A stretch of DNA of 64,000 nucleotides from Actinomadura sp. WMMA1423 (GTDB taxonomy: Bacteria; Actinomycetota; Actinomycetes; Streptosporangiales; Streptosporangiaceae), in assembly GCF_006547145.1 (NCBI RefSeq), contig NZ_CP041244.1:4588001-4652000 (forward strand). Direction: 5' to 3'. The notes below the pieces were generated by a model. It was not told the DNA's origin and did not search any database. It saw only the letters and a program-made list of their open reading frames with translations. Shown in pieces: positions 43,900 to 52,595 of the stretch. The translations under genes were made by a program, and so were the position numbers. Within the stretch, counting starts at the first letter, position 1; each line of letters begins with the position of its first letter.

Positions 43900-43957
43900 C
43901 TGACCACGTCCCAGGCCTGACTGACCACGTCCCGGGCTTGACCACGTCCCACGCCCG
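43882..43957 (+). repeat. 21-bp tandem duplication of the transpeptidase 3' end
   Basis: ACCACGTCCCAGGCCTGACTG at 43882-43902 (includes the stop codon) is repeated exactly at 43903-43923, then two shorter copies (43924, 43941). The copies after the stop are untranslated. Confidence 0.92.
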
Positions 43958-44011
43958 AGCTCCCGCGACCACTACCCTTCGTGACCAAGAGGTCGCGGGG
44001 GGAGTGTCCGG

Positions 44012-45124
44012 GTGGCAGCGAAGATCATCCTTCATGTCGGCGTGCAGAAGTCGGGCACGACGTTCCTGCAGCAGGTGCTCCAGGCCAACGCCGAAGCGCT
44101 CGCGGGCGCGGGCGTCCGCTACCCCGTCCTCCCCGACTGGGCCAGGGGTAAGCGGACGGTCGCCAACCACGAATGGGCGAGCTACGGGCTGCTGGGCGCG
44201 GAGTTCCCCTGGGTGTCCCACGACCGCGCGGCCGACGAGACGTCCTCCTGGCTGACCCTGCTTGACGACGTGCGGTCGACGCCCGGCACCGTGCTGCTGT
44301 CGGCCGAGGCGCTCTCGGTCATCCGCACCCCCGCGATCCACCACCTCCTGGACGCGCTCGCCGTAGACGACGTCGAGGTCGTGGTCACCGCCCGCGGCCT
44401 GGGCCGGACGCTGCCTTCACTCTGGCAGCAGCACATCCGCAACGGCCGGACGGTGAGCTTCGAGACCTACCTGGCCAGCCTGGCCGCCCAACGGGAGAAG
44501 GGGCGGGACTACATCGAGACCGACCCGTCCGCGCACCTCTGGCGGGCGTTCGGCCTCGGAGACCTGGCCAGACGCTGGTCGGACGCGGGAGCCGCCCGCG
44601 TCCGCATCGTCACCACCCCCGGCACGCCTCCGCACCTGCTCTGGCAACGCTTCGCGGAGGCGATCGGCCTGCCCGCCTTCGCCGAGTCCGCCGTCCTCCC
44701 CGGCGACCAGGCCCACACCGGCCTGACGGCACCGGAGACGCTGGTGCTGTCGTCCATGAACGCGGCCATCCGGCGGACCGCCTGGAGCGGCCAGAACGCC
44801 GACTGGGTCCGCCAGGTGGTCACGGCCCGCTTCCAGTCCCGCCCCGAACGCGGCGCCAGGGCCGTCCTCCCACCCGAATGGCGTCCCCGCTTGGCCGAAT
44901 GGACTGAAAAGGACCTGGCCGCCCTCCAGGAGACCCCCGCACAGGTAGTCGGCGACCTGAACGACCTGCGCTACGAGCCGTCCACGGAAACGACGTCTGC
45001 CCCCACGCCCGAGGAGACCGCCCAAGCCGGCGCGGAAGCAGCGATCGCCCTGGCGGAGATCGCCCTCCAGGAAACCCTGGTCCAACGCAACATCCGCCGC
45101 CTACGCCACCGCCTCACCCCATAG
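44012..45124 (+). CDS. Sulfotransferase-family protein
   Basis: 370 residues. The N-terminal strand-loop-helix ILHVGVQKSGTTFLQQVL is the PAPS 5'-phosphosulfate-binding loop of sulfotransferases. VVVTARGLGRTLPSLWQQH fits the 3'-phosphate-binding Arg/Ser region. It would transfer sulfate from PAPS to a hydroxyl or amine. GTG at 44012 follows a GGGGGGAG stretch. Position after the transpeptidase and next to an exopolysaccharide operon makes a cell-surface glycan a plausible acceptor, though lipids or metabolites are equally possible. Confidence 0.83.
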   Translation: MAAKIILHVGVQKSGTTFLQQVLQANAEALAGAGVRYPVLPDWARGKRTVANHEWASYGLLGAEFPWVSHDRAADETSSWLTLLDDVRSTPGTVLLSAEALSVIRTPAIHHLLDALAVDDVEVVVTARGLGRTLPSLWQQHIRNGRTVSFETYLASLAAQREKGRDYIETDPSAHLWRAFGLGDLARRWSDAGAARVRIVTTPGTPPHLLWQRFAEAIGLPAFAESAVLPGDQAHTGLTAPETLVLSSMNAAIRRTAWSGQNADWVRQVVTARFQSRPERGARAVLPPEWRPRLAEWTEKDLAALQETPAQVVGDLNDLRYEPSTETTSAPTPEETAQAGAEAAIALAEIALQETLVQRNIRRLRHRLTP

Positions 45125-45146
45125 CCCCCTCCCCACGGCATCCACC

Positions 45147-45458
45147 TCACCACGGGGCCGGAAACAGGCGCCCCTTCAGAACCGCATCGACCCGCTCCCC
45201 GGCGGCCTGCGCGTCCCCGCACGGAAAGAGAACCCACCCCCGCTGGACGTCCTGGTAGACCCACTCCCCACCGACGGCCCGCGCTCGCACGACCACACCC
45301 ACGTCTTCGGCGACCCCACTGGCGTAGACCCAGAGCAGCGGCGCAGGGAACTCACGCCCGTACAACTTCACGCACCGCCACCCCCGCACCCCGACCGCCA
45401 ACGCGAGCAGATCCAGATACCGGACGGCCTTCCGCCGCCTCCGCGACCGCCTCAGCAC
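45147..45458 (-). CDS. Small hypothetical protein downstream of RsbW-like ATPase
   Basis: 103 residues, unrecognised. It starts with a basic run (LRRSRRRRKAVRYLDLLALA) and has a beta-rich body (WRCVKLYGREFPAPLLWVYAS, VVVRARAVGGEWVYQD). GTG at 45458 overlaps the ATPase stop by 7 nt, so it is translationally coupled to it. Such short partners follow HATPase genes in many actinomycetes, usually next to XRE/DUF397 genes; the role is unknown. Confidence 0.72.
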   Translation of the reverse strand: MLRRSRRRRKAVRYLDLLALAVGVRGWRCVKLYGREFPAPLLWVYASGVAEDVGVVVRARAVGGEWVYQDVQRGWVLFPCGDAQAAGERVDAVLKGRLFPAPW

Positions 45459-45892
45459 GCGACCCTCGCCCACACCCACTTGCCGGTCTCGCCCTCGGCC
45501 ACCCCGCACGCCGCCGCCAGCGCCTGGACGAGCGGCAACCCCCACCCACCGGTCCCGTCGTCGTACCCGTCATCCAGCGCCCGAGCGTCCGCTCCGAAGT
45601 CCTCGGGCCCCTTCACCGGCCGCGTCACGGGCCTCTCCGAAGACGAGTCCCACACCGCCACCAGGACAGCCCGAGCCTCCCGCACGCACCTGACCCGAAT
45701 CTCCCGCTCACCCGCAACCCGCACGGCGTTGGTGACGAGCTCCGCGACGACCAGCAGAACGCTGTCGGCCACCTTCTCCAGACCCCATTCCGCGAGCCGC
45801 ATCCCGACCACGGTCCGCACCATCCCCGGCACCGTCCGATCAGCCAGACAAGAAATGTCCACCTCGCCCACATCCACGGCTTCTATCGCCAT
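45452..45892 (-). CDS. RsbW-like anti-sigma/HATPase domain protein
   Basis: 146 residues, a lone GHKL ATPase domain. N box AELVTNAVRVA carries the Mg-binding Asn, VWDSSSERP is the G1 box, and GTGGWGLPLVQALA is the G2 box. Such proteins act as serine kinases and anti-sigma factors on anti-anti-sigma partners. GGAGGGGG lies before the ATG at 45892. It is divergent from the XRE regulator, the standard arrangement in actinomycetes, and co-transcribed with the 103-residue gene. Confidence 0.88.
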   Translation of the reverse strand: MAIEAVDVGEVDISCLADRTVPGMVRTVVGMRLAEWGLEKVADSVLLVVAELVTNAVRVAGEREIRVRCVREARAVLVAVWDSSSERPVTRPVKGPEDFGADARALDDGYDDGTGGWGLPLVQALAAACGVAEGETGKWVWARVAC

Positions 45893-46003
45893 TTCACCAC
45901 CCCCTCCTTTCGCCGAATTCCGAGGACAACAATGACCGCGCGGGGTTAGTTTGTCGCTGTTCCCTGGAAGACCTGGAAGTTGAACGATCCAGAAGGTGGA
46001 CGA

Positions 46004-46810
46004 GTGAACATCAACGAACCCCCCGACCCGAGGCTCAACCTCTGGGCCACCATCGCCTTCTTCCTCCGCTTCCAGCGCATGCAGCATGGCCAGACAGGCG
46101 ACACCGTCGCGCGCTGGCTGAACCGTTCCCGCTCTTCGATTTCCAGACTCGAAAGCGGCGAGTCGCAACTCAAGGAAAGCGAAGCGGCGATCCTGGATGC
46201 GAAGTGGAACACCGGAGGGCTCTTCGCAACCTTGCTATGGTTTGCCCGCTTGGGACACGACCCCAACTGGAACAAGAACTACCTGGCATTCGAGGAGCGC
46301 GCGTCCGAGATGCGCTCCTACGACGGCCAACTGATCCCGGCTCTGCTCCAGACCCCCGAGTATGCGCGCGCACTCCTCCTCGCCGGACGCCCCAAGAACC
46401 TGGAGAAGAGCGTCGAAGCCCGCATGGCACGGCAGGCGATCCTGCACAAGCCAGACCCACCCGAAATCTGGGTGCTGATCGCGGAGACGGCTCTCGGACC
46501 GCAGGTCGGCGGGCGCGATGTATTGCGAGAGCAGGTTGCCCACCTGATCCGACTTTCGGAGCTCCCAAACGTGATCTTGCGGATCGTCCCGAACGCCGCG
46601 GGAGCGAACGAAGGCTTGGACGGCCCGTTCAAGGTCCTCAAGGTCAAGGAAGGGGAGATCGCTTTCCTTGAGGCACCAAACGGCGGCCGACTAGAGTTGG
46701 ACGCCGAAGAGGTCGTGGGCCTGCGCAACAGGTTCGACCGCATCGGTGCTGCGGCGCTACCCGTGGAGATGTCCCGAGCACTACTCAAGGACACGGTGGA
46801 GAACATCTGA
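46004..46810 (+). CDS. XRE-family regulator with DUF5753 domain
   Basis: 268 residues. Residues 18-70 are the helix-turn-helix (ATIAFFLRFQRMQHGQTGDTVAR, RSRSSISRLESGES). DUF5753 fills 90-255 (LIPALLQTPEYARALL, VIAETAL-like, EVVGLRNRFDRI). Coding bias is weaker than in neighbours, common for this family. GTG at 46004 has GAAGGTGGA before it; TTG at 45980 is an alternative. It is followed by the DUF397 gene with a 1-nt overlap. These pairs modulate development and antibiotic production in streptomycetes, possibly through the divergent ATPase. Confidence 0.9.
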   Translation: MNINEPPDPRLNLWATIAFFLRFQRMQHGQTGDTVARWLNRSRSSISRLESGESQLKESEAAILDAKWNTGGLFATLLWFARLGHDPNWNKNYLAFEERASEMRSYDGQLIPALLQTPEYARALLLAGRPKNLEKSVEARMARQAILHKPDPPEIWVLIAETALGPQVGGRDVLREQVAHLIRLSELPNVILRIVPNAAGANEGLDGPFKVLKVKEGEIAFLEAPNGGRLELDAEEVVGLRNRFDRIGAAALPVEMSRALLKDTVENI

Positions 46811-47007
46811 TGTCGAAACCCCCCGTATGGCGCAAGAGCAGTCGGAGCACTCAGGGCACTTCCGAGCAGTGCGTGGAAGTTGCGCGTCTTTCTCACGCCA
46901 TAGGCATCAGAGACAGCAAGGCCCCCGAGAGCGGCCACCTCGCCCTCACGTCGCACGCCTTCGCCGATCTACTCGCCCGCGCCAGGCAGGACTCGCTGCC
47001 CCGCTGA
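46810..47007 (+). CDS. DUF397 small protein
   Basis: 65 residues matching DUF397: WRKSSRS at the start, CVEVA and IRDSKAPESGHLALT in the middle, and a C-terminal helix (FADLLARAR). The ATG overlaps the regulator stop by one base (TGATG). DUF397 proteins are usually encoded beside an XRE/DUF5753 regulator; they may act as its antagonist or partner. No enzyme motif. Confidence 0.92.
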   Translation: MSKPPVWRKSSRSTQGTSEQCVEVARLSHAIGIRDSKAPESGHLALTSHAFADLLARARQDSLPR

Positions 47008-47166
47008 CCCGACCGTCGCCGAGCAGGGCGATTTCAAGGTCAGCTCTTGAGGAACACCAGCGGATACCGGATCGGCCCGTTCACCGTCAACGACGGCACC
47101 AGGAGCAACCGGTCGTCCGGGCGATCAGTCGTCCCCCGCGAGGCGTCCGATTGGCCACATGACGTG

Positions 47167-47766
47167 TCACGGATCGCAATCGGCGGCCGAGTTCAGACCA
47201 TCCTGGGACGGGAGCGCGAAGACCTCGTCGCCACGGAGGCAGTCGCTTCTGGGGTCGGGAGACAAGGGGGCCGGTTCGTTGATCACGATCTGCGCGCGCC
47301 ACCCGCCGACCGCCAGCCCGTCGGCGGCGTGGTCGAGAAGCCGGCCGTCGGCCAGGTCACCGAGCAGGCCGGCGTGTTCGAGGATCACGAACAGCGCGTC
47401 TGCGGCGCCGGTCACCATGCTGGAGGCTTCGGCGGCGCTCGTGTCCGGATTGAGCTGGCGGTAGAGGCGGCGCGCGGTCGTCAGGAGACGGTCGGCATCC
47501 GTCACGGTGAAGTCGCGTCGCAGCCGCAACGACAGGGCCATCCCGTCGGCAAGCGGATCGTCCCCCACCACACCGTCATCGCCAGGCATCCGCTCACGGT
47601 ATAGGGCATCACCTAGGTCAACGAGCCCGTCCGAGCGACCGACCGCCGCGCCGCGGAAGGCGGAATGGTCGACGACGTTTCGGTAGCGGGCGAGCCTCTG
47701 GTCATCCAGGACGATGCCGAGGCCCGCACGTATTTCGCCGTTCACGAACGGCGAACCCGATGGCAT
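47167..47766 (-). CDS. Hypothetical protein (199 aa)
   Basis: Unrecognised. The frame has strong GC bias at third positions and ordinary amino-acid composition, unlike shadow frames. Visible features: a helical middle (VTDADRLLTTARRLYRQLNP) and an acidic body (RMPGDDGVVGDDPLADG). No signal or membrane segment. ATG at 47766 is chosen; the frame extends to 47874 without a ribosome site. It lies between the DUF397 gene (convergent) and the HNH gene (divergent). Confidence 0.5.
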   Translation of the reverse strand: MPSGSPFVNGEIRAGLGIVLDDQRLARYRNVVDHSAFRGAAVGRSDGLVDLGDALYRERMPGDDGVVGDDPLADGMALSLRLRRDFTVTDADRLLTTARRLYRQLNPDTSAAEASSMVTGAADALFVILEHAGLLGDLADGRLLDHAADGLAVGGWRAQIVINEPAPLSPDPRSDCLRGDEVFALPSQDGLNSAADCDP

Positions 47767-48133
47767 CGCGCGCCTCGCACAGCCGCCTTCCTGAAGCTTT
47801 CGCGTCCACACGGCCGCCAGATGGGACGCCCCATGGAGCTCCGCAGCGATCAGGCTCGGAGCTTCCGGGAACATTAGGGAGAATGAGCATGAAGCCGCCC
47901 CACCAGAATCTCGGGTCGGCGGGCGTTCGGACCGCCCGGGGGGACGGACGATCGATGATGACGAAACCTGCCAGCCAGCAAAGCGGCAGATCGTGCGATA
48001 GGTGAGGGATCGGGCCTACGCGTCGCGCACCCCTGCGCATGGTGAGGGACGCCTCCATATCGGCTTCTGATTCGACCCCAAGGGTGACAGTAATCAAACC
48101 TCCAAAGACGAGCGCATGCGGTCGTCAGTTCGA

Positions 48134-48139
48134 TATACT
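48134..48139 (+). promoter_or_regulatory. -10 box of probable leaderless HNH gene
   Basis: TATACT lies six nt before the ATG at 48146, in an AT-rich stretch, so transcription should start at or next to the start codon. No ribosome site is present. Confidence 0.5.
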
Positions 48140-48145
48140 CTGCGC

Positions 48146-49462
48146 ATGCGTTCGGTCACAGAGAGGGATCTCGGTGAGGCGTCCACCCAGGAGTTGGTGG
48201 ACGCCGCCGCCGCGATCGCGGCCGAACTCGCCCAACGTCCCGCCCCGGAATCCCCTGCGGCGTGCATGCGGCTCGCCGAGACGCTAGCGGCCGCCTCCGA
48301 CGCCCACGAAAGCGCGCTGGCCGGGCTCATCGCCCGCGTGGACGCGGCGGGTGAGACACGTCGCTGGGGGCTGCCCTCCACTCAGGCATGGCTGCGGTCG
48401 CGGCTGGGCATGCGCGACTCACGCGCCAAAGAACGCCTCACCCTGGCCCGGCAACTCCACCGCCTCCCCACCGTGACCGCACTGCTCGCAAGCGGCCACC
48501 TGTCCTACGGGTACGCGACCACGGTGGCCGACGCCGTCGCCCGGCTGGACGATGAGGACTGCGCCAAGGCCGAGATGCTGCTGCTGGGCATGGTCGGTCA
48601 GGGCTTCTCTGCCGGGAAGCTCGCGGCGTTCGGACGACGAATCCGTGATGTGATCACAGAACGCGACGAACAGGAGACAGCCCCCGAGGATGTGCAACGC
48701 GGATACGAGCGGTCCTGGGTCACAAGCACCCGTTCTCTGGACGGTGGCCGCTACATCAAAGGCTGGCTCAACCCCGAGGACGCCGCCATCTGGGAGGGCA
48801 GCCTCGCGCCCCTGGCCAAACCCGCCGGACCCGACGACCACCGCGACCTGCCCGAGCGCACTGCCGCAGCCCTGTCCAGCGTCCTGTCGGGCGGGCACAA
48901 GGCGACCAAGGTCACCGTCATCTGCGACCTCGACACCCTGACCGGCGGCCATGCGCCTGCCCGACTCACCGATGGAACCCCCATCCCTGCGCCGCAGGCC
49001 CGCCGCATCGCTCTGTCGGCCGGCGTCTCGCCGCTGCTGTTGGGGAACGGTCATGCGCCGCTGTACCTGGGCCACCGGGTCCGGTTCGCCACCGCCGCCC
49101 AACGCCAAGTCCTGGAAACGCTGTACCCCACTTGTGCGGTCCAGGACTGCGAAGTCCCTGGGACGCTGTGCGAAGTCGACCACGTCGACGGATGGGCCCT
49201 CGGCGACAGCCCCACCGACATCGACAAACTCGCCTTGTGCTGCGGTTGGCACAACCGCTTCAAACACACCAAACCTCGACAGATCCGCACCACTCGAGAC
49301 AACACCGGCCGCTACACCTACCGCCTCCTCCCACCACCCGCCCCAGCGACAGCCGCCCCACCAACAGCCCAGCCACCAACAGCCCAGCCACAGACGGCCC
49401 ACCCACGAAAACCCGAGCCACGAACCGCCGACCCACCCACCGGCCTCAACTGGGCTGCTTAG
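48146..49462 (+). CDS. DUF222/13E12-type HNH endonuclease-domain protein
   Basis: 438 residues. A long helical DUF222 domain (residues 10-330; AWLRSRLGMRDSRAKERLTLARQL, LSYGYATTVADAVARL) is followed by an HNH nuclease fold near 335-380: CAVQDC, then CEVDHVDGWALGD and CCGWHNRFKH, with paired Cys ligands. The tail is Pro/Ala/Thr-rich with repeated PPTAQ units. Such proteins are abundant in actinobacteria, often in several copies per genome, and are linked to mobile DNA in mycobacteria (13E12 repeats). Its biological role is unclear. Probably leaderless (TATACT upstream). Confidence 0.88.
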   Translation: MRSVTERDLGEASTQELVDAAAAIAAELAQRPAPESPAACMRLAETLAAASDAHESALAGLIARVDAAGETRRWGLPSTQAWLRSRLGMRDSRAKERLTLARQLHRLPTVTALLASGHLSYGYATTVADAVARLDDEDCAKAEMLLLGMVGQGFSAGKLAAFGRRIRDVITERDEQETAPEDVQRGYERSWVTSTRSLDGGRYIKGWLNPEDAAIWEGSLAPLAKPAGPDDHRDLPERTAAALSSVLSGGHKATKVTVICDLDTLTGGHAPARLTDGTPIPAPQARRIALSAGVSPLLLGNGHAPLYLGHRVRFATAAQRQVLETLYPTCAVQDCEVPGTLCEVDHVDGWALGDSPTDIDKLALCCGWHNRFKHTKPRQIRTTRDNTGRYTYRLLPPPAPATAAPPTAQPPTAQPQTAHPRKPEPRTADPPTGLNWAA

Positions 49463-49949
49463 CGCGGTGACCGGACGTTCACCGGTCGGCCGCGTCGACC
49501 GGGCCCGGGATGTGGATGGCGGTCAGCTTCCCGCTCGATGGCGGCAGGTCGTCATCAATGGCGAGGTGCCGCCGAGGTACTGGGAACGGCGGTCCTCCTC
49601 GGCGATTTCAGACCAGGTCATGGCGCGTTCGGCGACCGTCACCCACGTCCGCGCCATGCCCGCCACCGGCAGCAACCATCTGCCGGTCGCCGCCCAGGTC
49701 GCGCTGAGGCCGTCTCGGTCGCTCAGCAGGGCAGGAGGTAGGGCCACCGCCGTCGAGGCGCGATTCCGACGGACGTGGCCCGGCGGCCAAGGCCCAGGCT
49801 CCTGAAAGCCAGCCTGGACCCGCCGCGCGTCAAGGGCCCGGCCGTCTGAGGTTCCGTCCTCTCTGACGTCGCGAACGGTGCGGAAATATCCCCGTGAGGC
49901 GGCGGCGAAAGGAGGCAGGGGCCCGGGGATGCCGGGCCCTGCAGGTGAA
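49463..49949. other. Intergenic, 487 nt, with possible gene remnant
   Basis: No intact gene. The leftward frame 49523-49738 has coding-like third positions (see separate entry). The remainder shows no promoter or strong repeat. Confidence 0.4.
49523..49738 (-). pseudogene. Possible remnant of a coding sequence
   Basis: The leftward frame reads DRDGLSATWAATGRW, VAGMARTWVTVAERAMTW and EIAEEDRRSQYLGG with high GC at third codon positions, unlike neighbouring non-coding sequence. There is no start with a ribosome site and the upstream part loses coding character. I cannot name a family. Confidence 0.28.
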
Positions 49950-50294
49950 TCAGTCGCAGGCGCGCTCGCCGGCGACCTGACTGAAGCCACGGACGAGACC
50001 GAAGAACAAGCCGACCATGAGGTAGACGCAGGTGTTCTCGGTGTAACCGTGAAGGCTGGCGACGAGGCCGACCAGACTGAAGGCCATCATGCAGACGGCA
50101 CCGAGGCTCCCGAAGTAGGGACGCCGGTAGGCAAAAGTGAGACCGAAGATGGCCCAGACGACCGCGTGGCCGATATTGATCACGGTGGAGACCTCGAAGC
50201 CGAGGTGGATGAGGTTGATGAGGCCGCTGACGACGCCGGCGGCGGCGATGACGGTGATGTTGCCCCTGTGGGCACGTTCGGTCAGCGCATGCAC
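49950..50294 (-). CDS. Small membrane protein (114 aa)
   Basis: Four hydrophobic stretches: ITVIAAAGVVSGLINLI, VINIGHAVVWAIFGLTF, LGAVCMMAFSLVGLVASL and CVYLMVGLFFGLVRG. Family not recognised. GTG at 50294 has AAGGGGAT upstream; the in-frame extension to 50534 is Arg/Ser-rich and unlikely. It stands alone. Confidence 0.72.
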   Translation of the reverse strand: MHALTERAHRGNITVIAAAGVVSGLINLIHLGFEVSTVINIGHAVVWAIFGLTFAYRRPYFGSLGAVCMMAFSLVGLVASLHGYTENTCVYLMVGLFFGLVRGFSQVAGERACD

Positions 50295-51052
50295 GGGGGT
50301 ATCCCCTTTTCCTTTGTAGTGGCGTTCTACTGACGCGCTTCGCATGGAACCGTCCAGGCCGCGGCACGGACCGCAACCAGAACATGACCGTCGGGCGCAT
50401 AGGGCCGGCCGGGGCTTACGCGCGCCGCCAGACGCGAGGAAAGGCCGGACCGAACCTCGCGAACCGTCAACTGGCCGCCGCTGGTTCGAGCGAGGACGGC
50501 CACAAGACGTCCATGTGGGGAGAGGTCCCAGCACGCGGCGGCAGGATGCGCGGTCAGGGCTCTGCGAGACGTCAGCGGGGGACGGTGACGACGATCTTGC
50601 CGATCTGGGTGTTGGACTCCAGGTGGCGGTGGGCGTCGACCACCGCAGACAGGGGGAAGGGGCGGTCGATCAAGGGGCGGACCGCGCCTGAAAGCAGCAG
50701 GCCGGAGGCCAGGAAGGCCGCGGCACGGCGGACGGCGATCGGGCTACGCCTTGATCCGCGATCGAGTGTCCGTTCTATCGATTTCACGCCCCCGGCGTCC
50801 GCTCCACCGGCGGACGAGAGCGAGACCCTACGGTACAGGCGGTCGGGCGGGATGGCCGATCAGCGAGTGCGGCCTGTCGCCGGTCCAGTGAAGCCCATTT
50901 CGTTGATTTCCCTTTTCCTTCCCTGAAGGCTTCTTTGCTTTTTACGAGCTTGCCCATACGTGCGGCGGGAAACGGTGCCCAGAAGCAGAGAGAGCGATTC
51001 GCCCGTTTTCTGACATAGATCATCGGGCCTCAACCCGAACGGAGCCCACCGC
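50295..51052. other. Intergenic, 758 nt, containing an oxidoreductase remnant
   Basis: It holds the duplicated oxidoreductase tail (50572-50730). Otherwise non-coding: the promoter of the membrane protein at the left, and an AT-richer stretch at 50890-51020 that serves as leader and promoter of the DUF4397 gene. Confidence 0.5.
50572..50730 (-). pseudogene. C-terminal fragment of a quinone oxidoreductase-like gene
   Basis: The last 52 codons of a medium-chain dehydrogenase/reductase: RRAAAFLASGL, LIDRPFPLSAVVDAHRHLES and QIGKIVVTVPR, then stop. The same end occurs in the intact gene at 53901-54899, and bases 50571-50638 are identical to 53900-53967. The N-terminal 280 residues are missing; upstream frame is unrelated. 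It is a partial duplication or the relic of a paralogue. Confidence 0.82.
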
Positions 51053-51931
51053 ATGCGCAGACTGGTGATGGCCACCCTGGCCACGCTCGCACTCGCCTTG
51101 GCCGCGGGCCCCGCCGCGTCCGCGACGACGGCGCAGGACGCCCGGACATCGCCTGCCGCCGCGCAGGCGACGGCGACCGTCCGCGTACTGCACGGCGTGC
51201 CCGGCCTGACCGTGGACGTCTTCGCGAACGGCAAGGAGATCCTGTCCGACTTCACTCCCGGCTCGCTCAGTGACCCGCTGCAACTGCCCGGGGGCAGCTA
51301 CGACATCAAGGTCTTCAAGGCGGGCGAGGGCCCTGGCGGCACCCCGGCCATCCAGAAGACCGTGGAGGTCACCGCGGGGACGAACGTCACGCTGACGGCC
51401 AACCTCAACCAGGGCGGGAGCCCGGCGCTCAACGCCTACGTCAACGACACCTCCAAGGTTCCGGCGGGCAAGGGCCGGCTGACCGTCCGGCACATCGCCG
51501 CCGCGCCCGCCGTCGACGTGCGGGCCAACGGGACCGCCATCATGCAGGACCTGTCCAACCCCGACGAAGCCGTCACGGAAACAGCCGCGGGGACGGTCAA
51601 GGCGGACGTCACCCTCGCCGGGACCGACAACGTCGTGATCGGGCCGACCGACCTGACCGTGGCCGAAGGCGCCAACACCATCGTCTACGCCTGGGGCAGC
51701 GCGAAGGAAGGCAACCTCAAGCTGGCCGTGCAGACCATCAACGGCCTGCAGACCGCTCCGAGCGGGGTCCCCGGCGGGACCGGCGGCCAGGCAGCCTCCC
51801 ACGACGGCGGTGCGCCCGGGTGGCTGGTCGGCGCCACCGGGCTGGCCCTCCTGTCGATGGTGACGATCGGCGGGGGCACGCGGCTGCTCGTCCTGCGCCG
51901 GCGCGGCGCTCCGCACGGCGACCGCCGCTGA
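51053..51931 (+). CDS. Secreted DUF4397 protein with C-terminal membrane anchor
   Basis: 292 residues. Signal peptide (ATLATLALALAAGPAASA), then two beta-sandwich DUF4397 repeats: VRVLHGVPGLTVDVFANGKEIL and later VRHIAAAPAVDVRANGTAI. A Gly/Ala spacer, one membrane segment (WLVGATGLALLSMVTIGGG) and a basic tail form a sorting-signal-like end, but without a clear LPxTG. The class F sortase gene starts 17 nt downstream, a pairing seen in other actinomycetes, so this protein is the likely sortase client or partner at the cell surface. Confidence 0.9.
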   Translation: MRRLVMATLATLALALAAGPAASATTAQDARTSPAAAQATATVRVLHGVPGLTVDVFANGKEILSDFTPGSLSDPLQLPGGSYDIKVFKAGEGPGGTPAIQKTVEVTAGTNVTLTANLNQGGSPALNAYVNDTSKVPAGKGRLTVRHIAAAPAVDVRANGTAIMQDLSNPDEAVTETAAGTVKADVTLAGTDNVVIGPTDLTVAEGANTIVYAWGSAKEGNLKLAVQTINGLQTAPSGVPGGTGGQAASHDGGAPGWLVGATGLALLSMVTIGGGTRLLVLRRRGAPHGDRR

Positions 51932-51947
51932 CCGCCGAGGCGTGCCG

Positions 51948-52595
51948 ATGCCCGGCTCCTCGCGCCTGCTGCTCGTCCTCGCCGTCGCCGGTCTCATCAT
52001 GACCGGCGCCGGCGGGGCCGGGCTCTGGCGGGCGGCGACCGGGGACGGTCCCGCGGACAACGGGCACCGGCCCTCGTTCGGCTCATCCACCGCGACGGGC
52101 CGGCGAACCGCAGGCGGAGCCCTCGGGCCGGGGACCGCGCTACCCGCCCCGCCCGTGGAACTCGCAGCGCCGTCCGCCGGGCTGCACGCGGTGGTGGTGC
52201 CTGTCGGGGTCGACCCGGCAGGGGCCATGGCGCTGCCCGGCGACGTCTCACGCGTCGGCTGGTACCGCTACGGCGCCCGCCCTGGCTCGCACGCCGGGTC
52301 GGCGGTCCTGGCCGGGCACGTCGACTCCCGCGAGCGCGGAATCGGCGCCTTGGAGGCGCTGCGGCACGTCTCCCCCGGGGACCGGCTCACCGTCCGCCTC
52401 GCCGACGGCCGCGGCCTCCGGTACCGCGCGGTCTCCCGCGAGACCATCGGCAAGGGGTCGATGCCACTGAAGGAACTGTTCGCCCGCGACGGCGGTCCCC
52501 GCCTCACCGTCATCACCTGCGGCGGCCCCTTCGACGTCCGGGCGCGCCGCTACCGCGACAACCTCGTGATCACCGCTGTACCCATGCGGCCCTGA
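51948..52595 (+). CDS. Class F sortase
   Basis: 215 residues. N-terminal membrane anchor (LLLVLAVAGLIMTGAGGAG), a variable linker, then the sortase barrel. Catalytic His124 is in LAGHVDSRERG and Cys191 in LTVITCGGPFD, with Arg in RYRDNLVI. TCGG after the strand is the class F type. ATG at 51948 (GAGG upstream) is preferred over GTG at 51942. Operon partner of the DUF4397 gene. Confidence 0.9.
   Translation: MPGSSRLLLVLAVAGLIMTGAGGAGLWRAATGDGPADNGHRPSFGSSTATGRRTAGGALGPGTALPAPPVELAAPSAGLHAVVVPVGVDPAGAMALPGDVSRVGWYRYGARPGSHAGSAVLAGHVDSRERGIGALEALRHVSPGDRLTVRLADGRGLRYRAVSRETIGKGSMPLKELFARDGGPRLTVITCGGPFDVRARRYRDNLVITAVPMRP

Noticed and set aside
47047..47604. Rightward 185-codon frame
   Set aside because: Antisense to a frame with better codon-position bias, and it lacks a ribosome site and domain signal.
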